64,000 nt of DNA from Thalassoglobus neptunius (GTDB lineage: Bacteria; Planctomycetota; Planctomycetia; Planctomycetales; Planctomycetaceae), in NCBI RefSeq assembly GCF_007859735.1, contig NZ_SIHI01000010.1, forward strand, positions 1 to 64,000, written 5' to 3'. Each line of letters opens with the position of its first letter. The first letter of the stretch is position 1. This document shows positions 8,343 through 16,602 of the stretch, piece by piece. A program made the position numbers and the translations under genes. The notes beneath the pieces were generated by a model. That model saw only the letters and a list, made by a program, of their open reading frames with translations. It made no database searches and was not told where the DNA came from.

Positions 8343-9040
8343 TAGATGCCGATTGGTCGAGTGAATGCGGGACCATCCAACTCTGGAACCGCGATTGCCG
8401 GGAACTCCCTGAGCTATTGAGCCTGGCCGATGCAGTGGTCTCCGATCCTCCTTATGGGATGAACTGGAATACAGACGGTAGCCGTTACACGAGAGGAGGA
8501 AACAAGAAAGAGGGTAGAGTTTGGAGTAAGATTGAGGGAGACTCTGAGCCATTCAACCCAGAGCCCTGGCTCGAGTGTGAAAAGGTCATTCTCTGGGGTT
8601 CGAATCATTTTTCTCAGCGACTCCCGGTCGGAACGACTCTTGTCTGGATCAAGAAAACAGATTCTCAATTTGGATGCTTCCTGTCAGATGCGGAACTCGC
8701 ATGGATGTCGGAGGGACATGGGGTTTATTGCTTTCGCGACACTTCGATGCATCACCCGAATGTTAAAGATCGAGTTCACCCAACTCAAAAGCCAATCGGC
8801 CTGATGAGGTGGTGTCTCGAGAAGCTCAAACTCCAGCCGGGGATGACGGTTTTCGACCCCTATTCCGGCTCCGGGACAACAGCAATCGCGGCTCATTCAC
8901 TCGGGATCAATTTTGTAGGTTGCGAGATCTCTCCTGAGTTTTTCAAAGCCTCGGTGAAACGGATCTCCAAGAGAATTGGAGAGCGGGTTGAAGTTCAGGG
9001 GGGCCTCTATCAGGGTTCTCTGTTTGGAGGAAACAATTGA
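8339..9040 (+). CDS. DNA methyltransferase, N6-adenine/N4-cytosine type
   Basis: A 233-residue enzyme with DPPY (36-39, catalytic motif IV), HPTQKP (147-152) and the SAM-binding DPYSGSGT (173-180). Motif order IV then I is the beta-class arrangement. DPPY is typical of adenine-N6 methylation. The start is TTG overlapping the preceding TGA with GGAGAGGAGG before it. With no restriction enzyme beside it, it is likely a solitary phage methyltransferase protecting against host restriction. The recognition site is unknown. Confidence 0.88.
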   Translation: MIDADWSSECGTIQLWNRDCRELPELLSLADAVVSDPPYGMNWNTDGSRYTRGGNKKEGRVWSKIEGDSEPFNPEPWLECEKVILWGSNHFSQRLPVGTTLVWIKKTDSQFGCFLSDAELAWMSEGHGVYCFRDTSMHHPNVKDRVHPTQKPIGLMRWCLEKLKLQPGMTVFDPYSGSGTTAIAAHSLGINFVGCEISPEFFKASVKRISKRIGERVEVQGGLYQGSLFGGNN

Positions 9041-9309
9041 CACAAGCTCTCTCAGTTTTATTCCTTCAGTCGGTTTATATCCTCCTCTTGGGAGTTCAGA
9101 GCCGGAACGTTAGAGATTCCCAGGTTCTCGGAGCAATGGGAACCTCGATTCTCCTCGGGTTGTGCGGAATCTACCTCACTCCGGCAATCGTCCAGGCCTC
9201 GGCCTCTGGAGAGCCTCTCACCCTGGTTGCTTTCGTAGTTGCCGGCCCGGTTGGAATTGCCGTAGCAATTACGGCTCACGATCATCTCTCAAACAGGAGA
9301 AAGAATTGA
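9037..9309 (+). CDS. 90-residue three-helix membrane protein
   Basis: Three hydrophobic segments (about residues 4-20, 30-52 and 61-80) and a basic C-terminus (SNRRKN). It starts with TTG overlapping the methyltransferase stop and its TGA overlaps the TTG of the next gene. Unknown function. A membrane protein in a replication operon may be an exclusion protein, but this is a guess. Confidence 0.6.
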   Translation: MTQALSVLFLQSVYILLLGVQSRNVRDSQVLGAMGTSILLGLCGIYLTPAIVQASASGEPLTLVAFVVAGPVGIAVAITAHDHLSNRRKN

Positions 9310-11552
9310 CTCAGCAAGCGGAAACAGCCCGAGCCCTTCTGAGGGCCGGGATCTCGGTGATTCCGATTGGCAAAAATAAGGTTCCCGCGATTCCCTGGAA
9401 AGAGTTCTGCAACCGGCTCCCAACCGAGGAGGAGGTTTCCTCATGGTTCTCGACTCCTCAGGGAATTGGCCGGGTTTGTGGAGCAATCTCGGGAAACCTG
9501 GAAGTCATTGACTTTGACGTTGATTCTGAGGCTCTCGATTGCCCGAGTTCTTCAGAACTCCTCACACGGTGGGGCGAGATCATCGAGGGCCGGCAACCGG
9601 GGCTCCTGGATCGGCTCACAACGATTCAGACTCCTCGGCCCGGTTTCCATGTGACCTATCGATGTTTCGAAAACGTCGGTGGAAATCAAAAACTAGCAAC
9701 GTTTTCGAAACGGGGGGGCGGTTGGAAAACAGTGATTGAGACCAGGGGAGAGGGCGGCTACGCTCTTTGCCCTGGCTCTCCGGCTCATTGCCATCCACTC
9801 GGGGGAGATCTTTATAGGCAAGCCTTCGGGCCTCCGTTGACGGAACTCCAGGTGATTACGGCCAAGGAGAGAGAAAACCTCCTTCAGGCAGCTCGGTCAT
9901 TTTGCCGGAAGCCTCCAGAGCCGGAGGTTCAGGAACGGGTTTCCAGAACGGCTCCGGGAACCTCTCCGGGTGAGATCTTCGCGGCTCGGGCAACCTGGGC
10001 CGAGATCCTTGAGCCTCACGGCCTGAGCCTGGTCTCAACCGATGGCTCTGGAGTCAGCTATTGGAGGAGAGCCGGCTCATCGAACAAGTGGAGTGCTTCA
10101 ACAGGATTCGGAGATTCAGGCCTGTTCTATGCCTTCTCCCCAAATTGCGGAGTTGAGCCGAATCGAGGCTATAACAAGTTCTCGATGTTCACTCACTTGA
10201 ACCATTCGGGCGATTTCGAGGCAGCGGCCCGAGATCTTGCCGAGAAGGGATTTCGAGAGGAACTCCCCTCAATTGATATTTCCTCAATCGTCCAGAGATT
10301 CGAGGAGCGAAAAACCCGAATTCAAGAGCCTGAGGCCGAGTTTCCTCAGGAGTTGTTTTCGTGCCCTGGAATCATTAGAGGCCTGATTGATTACAACCTC
10401 TCAACGGCCTTTGTCCCTCAGCCGGTTCTAGCTCTCTCCGGAGCAATTGCATTCATGGGAGCCCTGATCGGTCGAAAGGTGACAGACTGGCAGGGGAGCC
10501 GGGCGAATGTTTATATCATCAATCTTGCCGGCTCAGGCCGAGGCAAGGAGCATGCGAGAAAGGTAAACAAATTCGCGGCCTCTGAGGCTCTTGCCGAGGA
10601 TCTCATCGGAGAGGAAATGTTTGCCTCGGGAGCCGGGCTCCTGAGAACGGTTTCCGAGAATCCCTCTCAGTTGTTCCAACTCGATGAAGTGGGCCGGATG
10701 CTCCGGGAACTCAACAACCCTCGGGCCGGTTCGCATCAATCGGAGATCGTCTCCAACCTGATGAAACTTTTCACCTCCTCGGGCTCGATGTTCATGGGCT
10801 CAGCCTATGCCGAAAAGAGCAATAAGGCTCCTCTCGTCATTGATTCCCCGAATTGCAACGTTCTCGGAACAACGGTTCCCGATTCATTCTTTCAGGCTCT
10901 CTCAGTCGAGGGCCTGACTGATGGATTTCTGAGCCGGCTCATGGTGTTCGTCGGCTCCGAGGAGGCTCAGCCTCAGAGAGTAGACTCCTCGACCGTTCTC
11001 GATCCCCAGGTTGTGGCAATGGTCAAATCCTGGCACCAGTGGAGCCCTGACCAGGCCGGAGGAGTTTGGGCTAATGCAAAAGAGATTCCGTCAACTCCAG
11101 AGGCTCGGGCCTTAATGTGGGACTTCACCCTACAGGCTCACAATTCCGGCTCGAATGAGGTTGAGCGGGCTCTCTGGAGCCGGGCCTCCGAGAAGGCTCA
11201 TAAGCTGGCTCTCATTCATGCATGCTCAGAGAGCCCGATAACTCCTGAGATCGGCTCTGATGCTGCGGAATGGGCAATACGGCTCTCATCCTATCTCACG
11301 TCCTGGATCGTCAGAGCGGCAAGCGAGAAGGTTTTTGAGACGGTCTCAGAGCGGGACAGTAAACGGGTTGAGGAGATCCTCAAAAGTAAGGCCCTGATCA
11401 CGTCCACGGAGTTCTATCGAAAAACTCGATGGCTCCAGACTCGCGAACGAAAAGCAATCCTCTCGGAACTCATCGAGAGGGATCTAGTTCAGGCCGGCTC
11501 CGAAGGTTCCGGAGGCCGGCCTCGGGTTGTTTATTCTTGGATTGGAGATTGA
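9306..11552 (+). CDS. Primase-polymerase/DUF3987 replication protein
   Basis: A 748-residue protein. The N-terminal domain (about 1-215) is a bifunctional primase-polymerase: GISVIPIGKNKVPA, metal-binding VIDFDVD (68-73) and the PGFHVTYRC segment. After a linker, residues about 355-640 match DUF3987 with a P-loop-like LAGSGRGKEHA and an acidic QLDEVGRML. The C-terminus is helical and may hold a winged-helix domain (TSTEFYRKTRWLQTRERKAILSELI). Such fusions prime replication and probably act as the replicative helicase-primase. The start is TTG overlapping the preceding TGA; residues upstream in frame do not fit. Confidence 0.82.
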   Translation: MTQQAETARALLRAGISVIPIGKNKVPAIPWKEFCNRLPTEEEVSSWFSTPQGIGRVCGAISGNLEVIDFDVDSEALDCPSSSELLTRWGEIIEGRQPGLLDRLTTIQTPRPGFHVTYRCFENVGGNQKLATFSKRGGGWKTVIETRGEGGYALCPGSPAHCHPLGGDLYRQAFGPPLTELQVITAKERENLLQAARSFCRKPPEPEVQERVSRTAPGTSPGEIFAARATWAEILEPHGLSLVSTDGSGVSYWRRAGSSNKWSASTGFGDSGLFYAFSPNCGVEPNRGYNKFSMFTHLNHSGDFEAAARDLAEKGFREELPSIDISSIVQRFEERKTRIQEPEAEFPQELFSCPGIIRGLIDYNLSTAFVPQPVLALSGAIAFMGALIGRKVTDWQGSRANVYIINLAGSGRGKEHARKVNKFAASEALAEDLIGEEMFASGAGLLRTVSENPSQLFQLDEVGRMLRELNNPRAGSHQSEIVSNLMKLFTSSGSMFMGSAYAEKSNKAPLVIDSPNCNVLGTTVPDSFFQALSVEGLTDGFLSRLMVFVGSEEAQPQRVDSSTVLDPQVVAMVKSWHQWSPDQAGGVWANAKEIPSTPEARALMWDFTLQAHNSGSNEVERALWSRASEKAHKLALIHACSESPITPEIGSDAAEWAIRLSSYLTSWIVRAASEKVFETVSERDSKRVEEILKSKALITSTEFYRKTRWLQTRERKAILSELIERDLVQAGSEGSGGRPRVVYSWIGD

Positions 11553-11803
11553 TGAAGATGAATAGTGTTGGGCGGATTGCCGAGTCTCTTGAAGAGTTTC
11601 AATCATTGAGATTCACCGAAAGAGACGGCTACTTGAAAATAATTATGCAGAGTTTCGGAGCCCTTCCAACCTCGGAGGTTAGAAGGCTCAGGGACCAGTT
11701 GAATGAAGCAATTATCCAAGTTACCGAAGGTTGGTACAACGAGTACCGACTCAAGATGATTGACGCTATGTCAAATGACCGTTTTTGCCATCCTAAAGAC
11801 TAG
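11552..11803 (+). CDS. 83-residue early protein of unknown function
   Basis: A small helical protein whose ATG overlaps the primase stop (TGATG). Base composition is less GC-rich than its neighbours. No motif recognised. Its position suggests an accessory early gene. Confidence 0.5.
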   Translation: MKMNSVGRIAESLEEFQSLRFTERDGYLKIIMQSFGALPTSEVRRLRDQLNEAIIQVTEGWYNEYRLKMIDAMSNDRFCHPKD

Positions 11804-11812
11804 TGGAGAGAA

Positions 11813-12563
11813 ATGGAAACTGGATTTCCGAGAGAGGATGATCGAGGCCCTCTGTCAGGATTACTAGGGTTTGGCGTTTTGGTTCAGTGGAGAACGTTGA
11901 AAGTGAGTAACTGTAAAAAAGAACTTCCAGCCCGAGTTTATGACGTCATCTCCCTGGCTGATGAGTCCGGAGAAATGGTCAAACCCTGGGCCGAGGCCGG
12001 ATATTTTTGTGCGTGTATCGACATTCAACACTCAATCAGAAGGGTGAGAAGAGAAGGGAACATAGATTACGTCTGGGGGGATCTCCGGTCCTGGTCTCCG
12101 ATCAGACCTCCGAAAATCCTTTTTGCGTTCACTCCCTGTACTCATTTGGCGGTTTCCGGAGCCCGAGATTTCAACCAGAAATCTTGGCCGATGCTCCGGG
12201 ATGGTATGGACCTTTTCTATCAGGCGATTTTCGCGGCTCAATGGGCCGGTGTTCCTTACATGCTGGAGAATCCGGTTGGTCGCATCTCGGGCCTCTATGC
12301 TCCGGCTGAGTTCTACTTTCATCCTTCAGGTTTTGCCGGCCTCTTGGAAGATCCTTCCGAGGAGGCCTACACGAAAAAAAACTTGCCTCTGGCACGGGAA
12401 CGGGTTTGTTCCTCCAGAGTTGAAACCAGTTGAGCCGATACTCGGCTCGAAAATGCACAAGTTGAGCCCGTCAGCGAATCGAGCAACCCTCGGGAGTAAG
12501 ACTCCGAGAGGGTTTGCAAAGGCCGTTTATCTCTCAAACAAGCACTTACTTGAAAGGCTCTGA
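11813..12563 (+). pseudogene. DNA cytosine methyltransferase-like gene split at an A8 tract
   Basis: The first frame (11813-12433) encodes a Dcm-like fold: a SAM-binding strand (YDVISLADESGEMV), FAFTPCTHLAVSG with the Pro-Cys pair of the catalytic loop, and MLENPVG equivalent to the ENV motif. At the eight adenines 12373-12381 the frame would have to lose one A to continue into KTCLWHGNGF, PVEPILG and ANRATLGSKTPRGFA, which lie in the next frame and end at 12563. That downstream part is clearly the family's C-terminus. The gene may be a real pseudogene, phase-variable through slippage, or a sequencing error. ATG start with GGAGAG upstream. Confidence 0.7.
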
Positions 12564-12564
12564 T

Positions 12565-13287
12565 TTGACGAACAGTTGCGAAAAAGGAAAACGGGGAGAG
12601 CGGGAACTCTCCAAGGAACTCAATCGGATCTTGCCGTGCCTCTCGATGAGACGGGGCCAGCAATACAACGGAATTGAGGGGGAGGATGTTGTTGGATGGC
12701 CTGGGGTTCACGTTGAGTGCAAGCGAGTTGAGAAACTCAACCTCGAAAAGGCCTTGAAGCAATCGGCAGACGATGCAACGATTGAGGATGTTCCGATTGT
12801 TTGCCATCGGAAGAACCGAGGCTCTTGGATCGTCTCAACCTACCTCGACTATTTGCCTGAGTTGGCAAAGCGAGTGAGTGAGGCCTCAGAGGAGGAGGAG
12901 ATTGAGGAACTCGGCCAAGAGGAGGAGGCTCCTGAGGTTCCTAGTAATGTTCTCACCCCAACGGGGAAGTTTATCGAAACCTGGGCCAAGCAATCGAGCC
13001 CGGTTGCAATTGCTCAGCGGTACGGGATGCAACCCGGAGGAAGGCTCCTCGGTTGTCTGATCGATGCCGATACTCATCGATGGAACTCGATGCTCCAGCC
13101 TATTGTTGAGATCCTCGACATGAAGGGAGCCGAACGGAGGCTATACGTCAAAGTTCTCCTCTGCGGAGATCTCGAAACCGGGCCTCCGAAGCGAGCCGAG
13201 ATCATCCCCGATGATCAGGGGAGGCCGGAGACCTACCTCCTGACAACCTCCCTCCGGAATTGGTACTACACTCCTCCAGCCGAATAG
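12565..13287 (+). CDS. PD-(D/E)XK-type nuclease-like protein
   Basis: A 240-residue protein. Its first 100 residues show GKRGERELSKELNRIL, then GEDVVGWPGVHVECKRVEKL, which fits the E...D...ExK pattern of small PD-(D/E)XK phage resolvases and nucleases. The second half (KRVSEASEEEEIEELGQ onward) has an acidic coil and a C-terminal domain I do not recognise. It is the last gene of the early operon and ends just before a strong terminator. A Holliday-junction or recombination nuclease role is inferred. TTG start with GAAAGG upstream. Confidence 0.68.
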   Translation: MTNSCEKGKRGERELSKELNRILPCLSMRRGQQYNGIEGEDVVGWPGVHVECKRVEKLNLEKALKQSADDATIEDVPIVCHRKNRGSWIVSTYLDYLPELAKRVSEASEEEEIEELGQEEEAPEVPSNVLTPTGKFIETWAKQSSPVAIAQRYGMQPGGRLLGCLIDADTHRWNSMLQPIVEILDMKGAERRLYVKVLLCGDLETGPPKRAEIIPDDQGRPETYLLTTSLRNWYYTPPAE

Positions 13288-13296
13288 AGAACCCTG

Positions 13297-13328
13297 AAGG
13301 CCCGGAACAACTCCGGGCCTTCTCTTTT
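13297..13328 (+). terminator. Early-operon terminator
   Basis: AAGGCCCGGA (13297-13306) and TCCGGGCCTT (13312-13321) form a perfect 10-bp stem with a five-base loop, followed by CTCTTTTG. It lies 10 bp after the stop of the nuclease gene and closes the early operon. Confidence 0.9.
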
Positions 13329-13437
13329 GTCTGATCGTCTTACGGTTGTAATTCTGAGCTTTTTCGGGGGGTTCTTGCCATTCTTGCCACCATATTTACG
13401 GTGCGATTTACCAAAAAGCCAGCGACGTAAGTCTAAG

Positions 13438-13476
13438 AGAGTCAATATATTATAAATATAATATACTCTTTTTATA
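13438..13476 (+). terminator. AT-rich palindrome followed by T-run
   Basis: AGAGT (13438-13442) and ACTCT (13465-13469) enclose an almost pure A/T inverted repeat (ATATTAT/ATAATAT) and are followed by TTTTAT. It could be a second terminator, or an easily melted element such as an origin or promoter region. The sequence alone does not decide. Confidence 0.4.
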
Positions 13477-13758
13477 CTTATTCTCCCTACCTGAGAGACC
13501 TTCTCCTCTTTTACTAGGTTTTCCCTACTTCGCTTCTGGAGCGGGAATAAGCCAATAAGGCTCTCTGATCTCCCTAAATCAATGCAGGCCCAAGAGATCG
13601 GCTCCCGAGTTTGTGGAAAAGGGCCCTGAGAAAAAGGTTCCACGAAGTCTAAAAAGGGTTGATCCGAGCCAAGTGAGATCACATTGACTACGTTTTCCGG
13701 GTCCTTCTGACGACACTAAACAGCCCTGAGTCAGGCGGAGGTGCCACTATGGGGGGTA

Positions 13759-13788
13759 TTGACACGCAATAGGCACAATTGGTTGTGC
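13759..13788 (+). promoter_or_regulatory. TTGACA and 16-bp inverted repeat, candidate late control site
   Basis: TTGACA lies at 13759-13764 and the perfect inverted repeat GCACAATTGGTTGTGC at 13773-13788. The repeat sits where the spacer and -10 region would be, and no TATAAT-like hexamer is found at the normal distance. This suggests a promoter that needs an activator, or an operator. Confidence 0.35.
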
Positions 13789-13849
13789 TCCTCTTATTCC
13801 TTCTAGCTCTATATGTTGCGTAGTCAATCTGACCCACTTGTTTTTTCTA

Positions 13850-13877
13850 CTAGGTGGGGGGATTGTCCCTAAGGGTA
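13850..13877 (+). repeat. 28-bp direct repeat, copy 1
   Basis: A G-rich 28-bp sequence (CTAGGTGGGGGGATTG, then TCCCTAAGGGTA) identical to 23500-23527. It contains GGGA-TTG-TCCC and CCC-TAA-GGG pairings. The last base is the A of the holin-like gene's ATG. It heads the lysis/terminase transcription segment. See the findings. Confidence 0.9.
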
Positions 13878-14071
13878 TGAGCCCTGAGATAGTTGCAGTC
13901 TGGTTGACTTCATCCCTGGCCCTTGCGGGTTGGGGAGTCAAAGTTGCATTCGATCTCGGCTCAATCAAAACCTCGATTCAGAACGTTGTTGAGACTCTCG
14001 TCAAAAGAGTTGATGCACTTTCCGAAATGGTTTTGGCTCACGATGACCGCTTATCTGAGTTGGAGGGTTGA
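13877..14071 (+). CDS. Holin-like small membrane protein
   Basis: A 64-residue protein with one transmembrane helix (IVAVWLTSSLALAGWGVKVAF, residues about 4-24) and a coiled-coil tail (IQNVVETLVKRVDALSEMVL). This is the architecture of many class III-like phage holins. It directly precedes a cell-wall-hydrolase-like gene and overlaps it by 4 bp, which fits a lysis cassette. The ATG has no well-placed Shine-Dalgarno; AAGGG is only one base away. An in-frame TTG at 13838 would add residues encoded by the 28-bp repeat. Confidence 0.6.
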   Translation: MSPEIVAVWLTSSLALAGWGVKVAFDLGSIKTSIQNVVETLVKRVDALSEMVLAHDDRLSELEG

Positions 14072-14697
14072 GGGTGGAATTCAAGGCCGGTGACATTATC
14101 GCTTTTTGGGGAGGGGATCTCCCAGGCCGAGCAATCAGCCTGATGACTTCCTCGATTCTCCCTCCCTGGTCATTGTCCTGGGCTCCCTCTCATGTAGGGC
14201 TCGCAATGACAGCCGGCCAAAACTCCTCCTCGGCTCGAATGCTCATCGAGTCAACAAACTTCTCTAAACATCCTTGCCGGTTGACGAATCGTCTTACGAA
14301 AGGCCTACAGGCCCAAGGCCTATCTGAGAGAGTCCGAGATTATGAGACCTCCGGAGGATCTTGGCGGGCCTTTCGTTTGACTTGGGGAAATGAACTGGAT
14401 GAAGTTGAAGTGGACTACCTCCGGGGAATTTGCCGGGCGGCAATTTATCGAGGGGTTGGGTATGACTGGACCGGAGCCGGCCTCTCTGGAACTCGGCTCC
14501 TCCAGTTAACTCGGTTGTTTCCAACTCCCTCGGCTCAAACTCTCTTTTGCTCTGAATTCATCGCCTACGCTTTGCAATCTCTTTGCCGGATGAATCGAGC
14601 GAATCCAACGCGATACAACCCTGGCCGGCTCTTGCGTGAGTTGGTCTCAACTGGGGTTTATGAAGAAATCTCGACAGAGGAGAAGACTTTTGAATAA
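14068..14697 (+). CDS. Permuted NlpC/P60-type cysteine hydrolase, candidate endolysin
   Basis: A 209-residue protein with the order His-Glu-Cys of permuted papain-like (YiiX/LRAT-type) enzymes: His42 in SHVGLAM, Glu61 in MLIEST, and Cys161 in LFCSEFIAYAL. The N-terminus (FKAGDIIAFWGGDLPG) fits the family's opening strand. Directly after the holin-like gene, it is the best endolysin candidate in the prophage, although related enzymes also act on lipids or in virions. TTG start overlapping the preceding TGA, with GGAGGG upstream. No signal peptide. Confidence 0.65.
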   Translation: MRVEFKAGDIIAFWGGDLPGRAISLMTSSILPPWSLSWAPSHVGLAMTAGQNSSSARMLIESTNFSKHPCRLTNRLTKGLQAQGLSERVRDYETSGGSWRAFRLTWGNELDEVEVDYLRGICRAAIYRGVGYDWTGAGLSGTRLLQLTRLFPTPSAQTLFCSEFIAYALQSLCRMNRANPTRYNPGRLLRELVSTGVYEEISTEEKTFE

Positions 14698-16024
14698 AGC
14701 AGAACTTGCGGGCCGGATTTACGGCACTCCATTCTGGAGAGTTGACCTAACAGGAGTCTGGATCGTTTTGGCGGTCCTCTTTTTTTGGCTCGGCCTCTGG
14801 GCTCAGGCTAACTCAGCCGAGACGAAAAACTTCCGAGGGCCTGACTCTGAAATTGTCCAATTGGCCGAGAAGCTCCGGGCCGAGCGGTCGGTTTACTGGG
14901 CCGGAGTGGAACTCCCTGGGAATTGGTTCAAGCCGGCTCAAATCTCATGGAATCCGAACGGCCAAGCCTCCGGGGCAACAACTTTCATGGTTGGAGAGGG
15001 GGAGGTTTACGATTTTCGAATCGAGTTGATTGGACCTCGGGAGGAGGTTCTCCGGGATGTTCTCCCGCACGAAGTTGACCACGCAGTTAGATTGTCATGG
15101 GTTCGCCGGCCTATTGCTCGATGGGTTGATGAAGGCTCGGCTCAAGTGGCAGAGAGCCAGCAATCAAAAGCTCGGGCCGATCAGCACGCAAGAGAGACGG
15201 CTCAACATCCGATCCGATGGATTGACTCAATGGAGTATCCTGACTCTCAGGAAATCCTGAGGATGTACTCGGTTGGTTACTCGATTGTTTCCTATCTGAT
15301 CGACTCTCACGGACCTGAGAGAATGCTGGCCTTTCAAGCTGACCGGAGGCCTCCGAGTGAGAAGCTCTCGGAATTCTACGGAACTTCAGCCTCAGGCCTT
15401 ATCAACCAGTGGAGGCAATCACTCGATGTCGCAAATCAGGACGGGCAAGATTCAAAGATGATCCAGGTTGAGACGGGTCTGTTTTGCCCTCCTTGTATTG
15501 CCCTTAAAAGGGATGCCGGAGACGGTCTCTTTCCTGGTTATCGCTTCGGTTTCAGCGATGCTCCTCTCGGCTCCAAGGTTCCGAAGATCACATACAGGGG
15601 CCACATCCGATACGGATACTCCGGCCCGGCTGAATTGAAGGCCTGGCTCGCGACCGTTGAGGCCAACCCTCCCAAGGAGGGTCCGGTTTCTCAGCCTTAT
15701 GTGAGGGATGGACCTGAGTTTGATTCAATCCTTGAGGATCTCAAGGAGGTTCGAGAGGCTCTCGGGCCAATTCGGAAAGATATTGAGGAGTTCAAGGAGG
15801 CCGGGCTCATTGGCAAGGTGAAGAACTTGCTCGAATTGAAGGCCGGAGTCTCGGAACTCAAAGAGAAGGTTGAGCCGATCCTCAAAGATGTTTCCTCCCT
15901 GAGAGAGGGATTGGCTCAGGTTGACCAGGAAACCGAGGAGCAAGTTCCTTGGTATTGGGGCCTATGGGCCGGCCTGGTCGGAATTGTCAAACGTCGATAT
16001 CTCAACTCGGGAGGCCTTGCATGA
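14690..16024 (+). CDS. Membrane-anchored MA-type metallopeptidase with CPPC domain
   Basis: A 444-residue protein starting at TTG 14690, with AGGAG 7-11 bases upstream; ATG 14660 is an alternative. After a short basic N-terminus comes a membrane segment (about 17-37), then a peptidase-MA-like domain with the zinc motif HEVDH (127-131) and the following WVDEGSA glutamate (about 148). A thioredoxin-like segment carries CPPC (266-269) with a downstream cis-Pro-like VPKITYRGH. A long helical region (LEDLKEVREAL onward) and a Trp-rich C-terminal hydrophobic segment follow. I do not know a named family with this layout. It might act on the envelope during lysis or entry. Confidence 0.7.
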   Translation: MNKAELAGRIYGTPFWRVDLTGVWIVLAVLFFWLGLWAQANSAETKNFRGPDSEIVQLAEKLRAERSVYWAGVELPGNWFKPAQISWNPNGQASGATTFMVGEGEVYDFRIELIGPREEVLRDVLPHEVDHAVRLSWVRRPIARWVDEGSAQVAESQQSKARADQHARETAQHPIRWIDSMEYPDSQEILRMYSVGYSIVSYLIDSHGPERMLAFQADRRPPSEKLSEFYGTSASGLINQWRQSLDVANQDGQDSKMIQVETGLFCPPCIALKRDAGDGLFPGYRFGFSDAPLGSKVPKITYRGHIRYGYSGPAELKAWLATVEANPPKEGPVSQPYVRDGPEFDSILEDLKEVREALGPIRKDIEEFKEAGLIGKVKNLLELKAGVSELKEKVEPILKDVSSLREGLAQVDQETEEQVPWYWGLWAGLVGIVKRRYLNSGGLA

Positions 16025-16311
16025 TTTCAACAATTGTAGCGGCTCTGGGCTCTTTTGTGGTTGGCGATCTCGTAACCCTGGCCCTGGCTCGATTCATGCC
16101 GATGGCGACGGCCAAGATTGCAGGCCCAACAGCAATCAAGGTTCTGGCCTTCCTGGCTCAGAACTACGGCAAACAACCGGAGCGGACCCAGGCGGAATGG
16201 GACTCCTACGCTCTCTCTCACTGTTCTCCTGATGTATGGAACCTCCTCAAAGATGCCCGAACTCCAGCGACAGACACAACAACTCACGAAGCTCCTCCGG
16301 TTGGCCCTTGA
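16021..16311 (+). CDS. 96-residue small membrane protein
   Basis: The ATG overlaps the preceding TGA. Hydrophobic residues cover positions 3-24 (STIVAALGSFVVGDLVTLAL) and 31-50, followed by a hydrophilic tail rich in Thr and Pro. No family recognised. It lies in the late region between the metallopeptidase and a small acidic protein, and could assist lysis. Confidence 0.5.
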   Translation: MISTIVAALGSFVVGDLVTLALARFMPMATAKIAGPTAIKVLAFLAQNYGKQPERTQAEWDSYALSHCSPDVWNLLKDARTPATDTTTHEAPPVGP

Positions 16312-16600
16312 CCACATGCGAGCCGGAGGACCTCAGCGGGGTATCCGGTTTGAATGCGGAGCAGTTTTCGAGGCTCTCGGTTTCGATCCTGAAACGGTCC
16401 TCGAAGAATTCGAACGGGTTCCCTCAATCGTTCTGGCCTCGGATTTTGCCGAGAACGTGATTGAGTACGGGGTGACAGCCAGTCTATTCGAGTATCACCC
16501 AGATGCGGGTTTTCACGAAGTCGAGGCCAACCTCAAAGCGATTGAATCCGAGGCCGGTGAGGAAGTTGAAACCGATTCCGAGACCGATGAGGAGGAATAA
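16253..16600 (+). CDS. Small acidic late protein
   Basis: A protein of 115 residues if started at ATG 16253, or 94 residues from ATG 16316. The first start overlaps the upstream gene by 59 bp and neither has a clear ribosome site. The coding frame is well supported after 16316 (FECGAVFEALGFDPETVLEEF). The C-terminus is strongly acidic (EEVETDSETDEEE). Function unknown. Confidence 0.5.
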   Translation: MPELQRQTQQLTKLLRLALDHMRAGGPQRGIRFECGAVFEALGFDPETVLEEFERVPSIVLASDFAENVIEYGVTASLFEYHPDAGFHEVEANLKAIESEAGEEVETDSETDEEE

Positions 16601-16602
16601 TC

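Larger units (their letters stand above)
13329..13849. other. Early/late control region without genes
   Basis: About 520 bp with no supportable reading frame. It holds a 9-bp tandem repeat (TTCTTGCCA twice, near 13381), the AT-rich palindrome at 13438-13469, a GTGGAA/TTCCAC inverted repeat near 13615-13655, and the TTGACA plus inverted repeat at 13759-13788. The 28-bp repeat follows it. Its position between early and late operons suggests the late promoter region, and a replication origin is also possible. Confidence 0.55.

Noticed and set aside
13266-13682. A 138-codon leftward frame between early and late regions
   Set aside because: It runs through the strong early terminator and the AT-rich palindrome, has no ribosome site and no recognisable domain.
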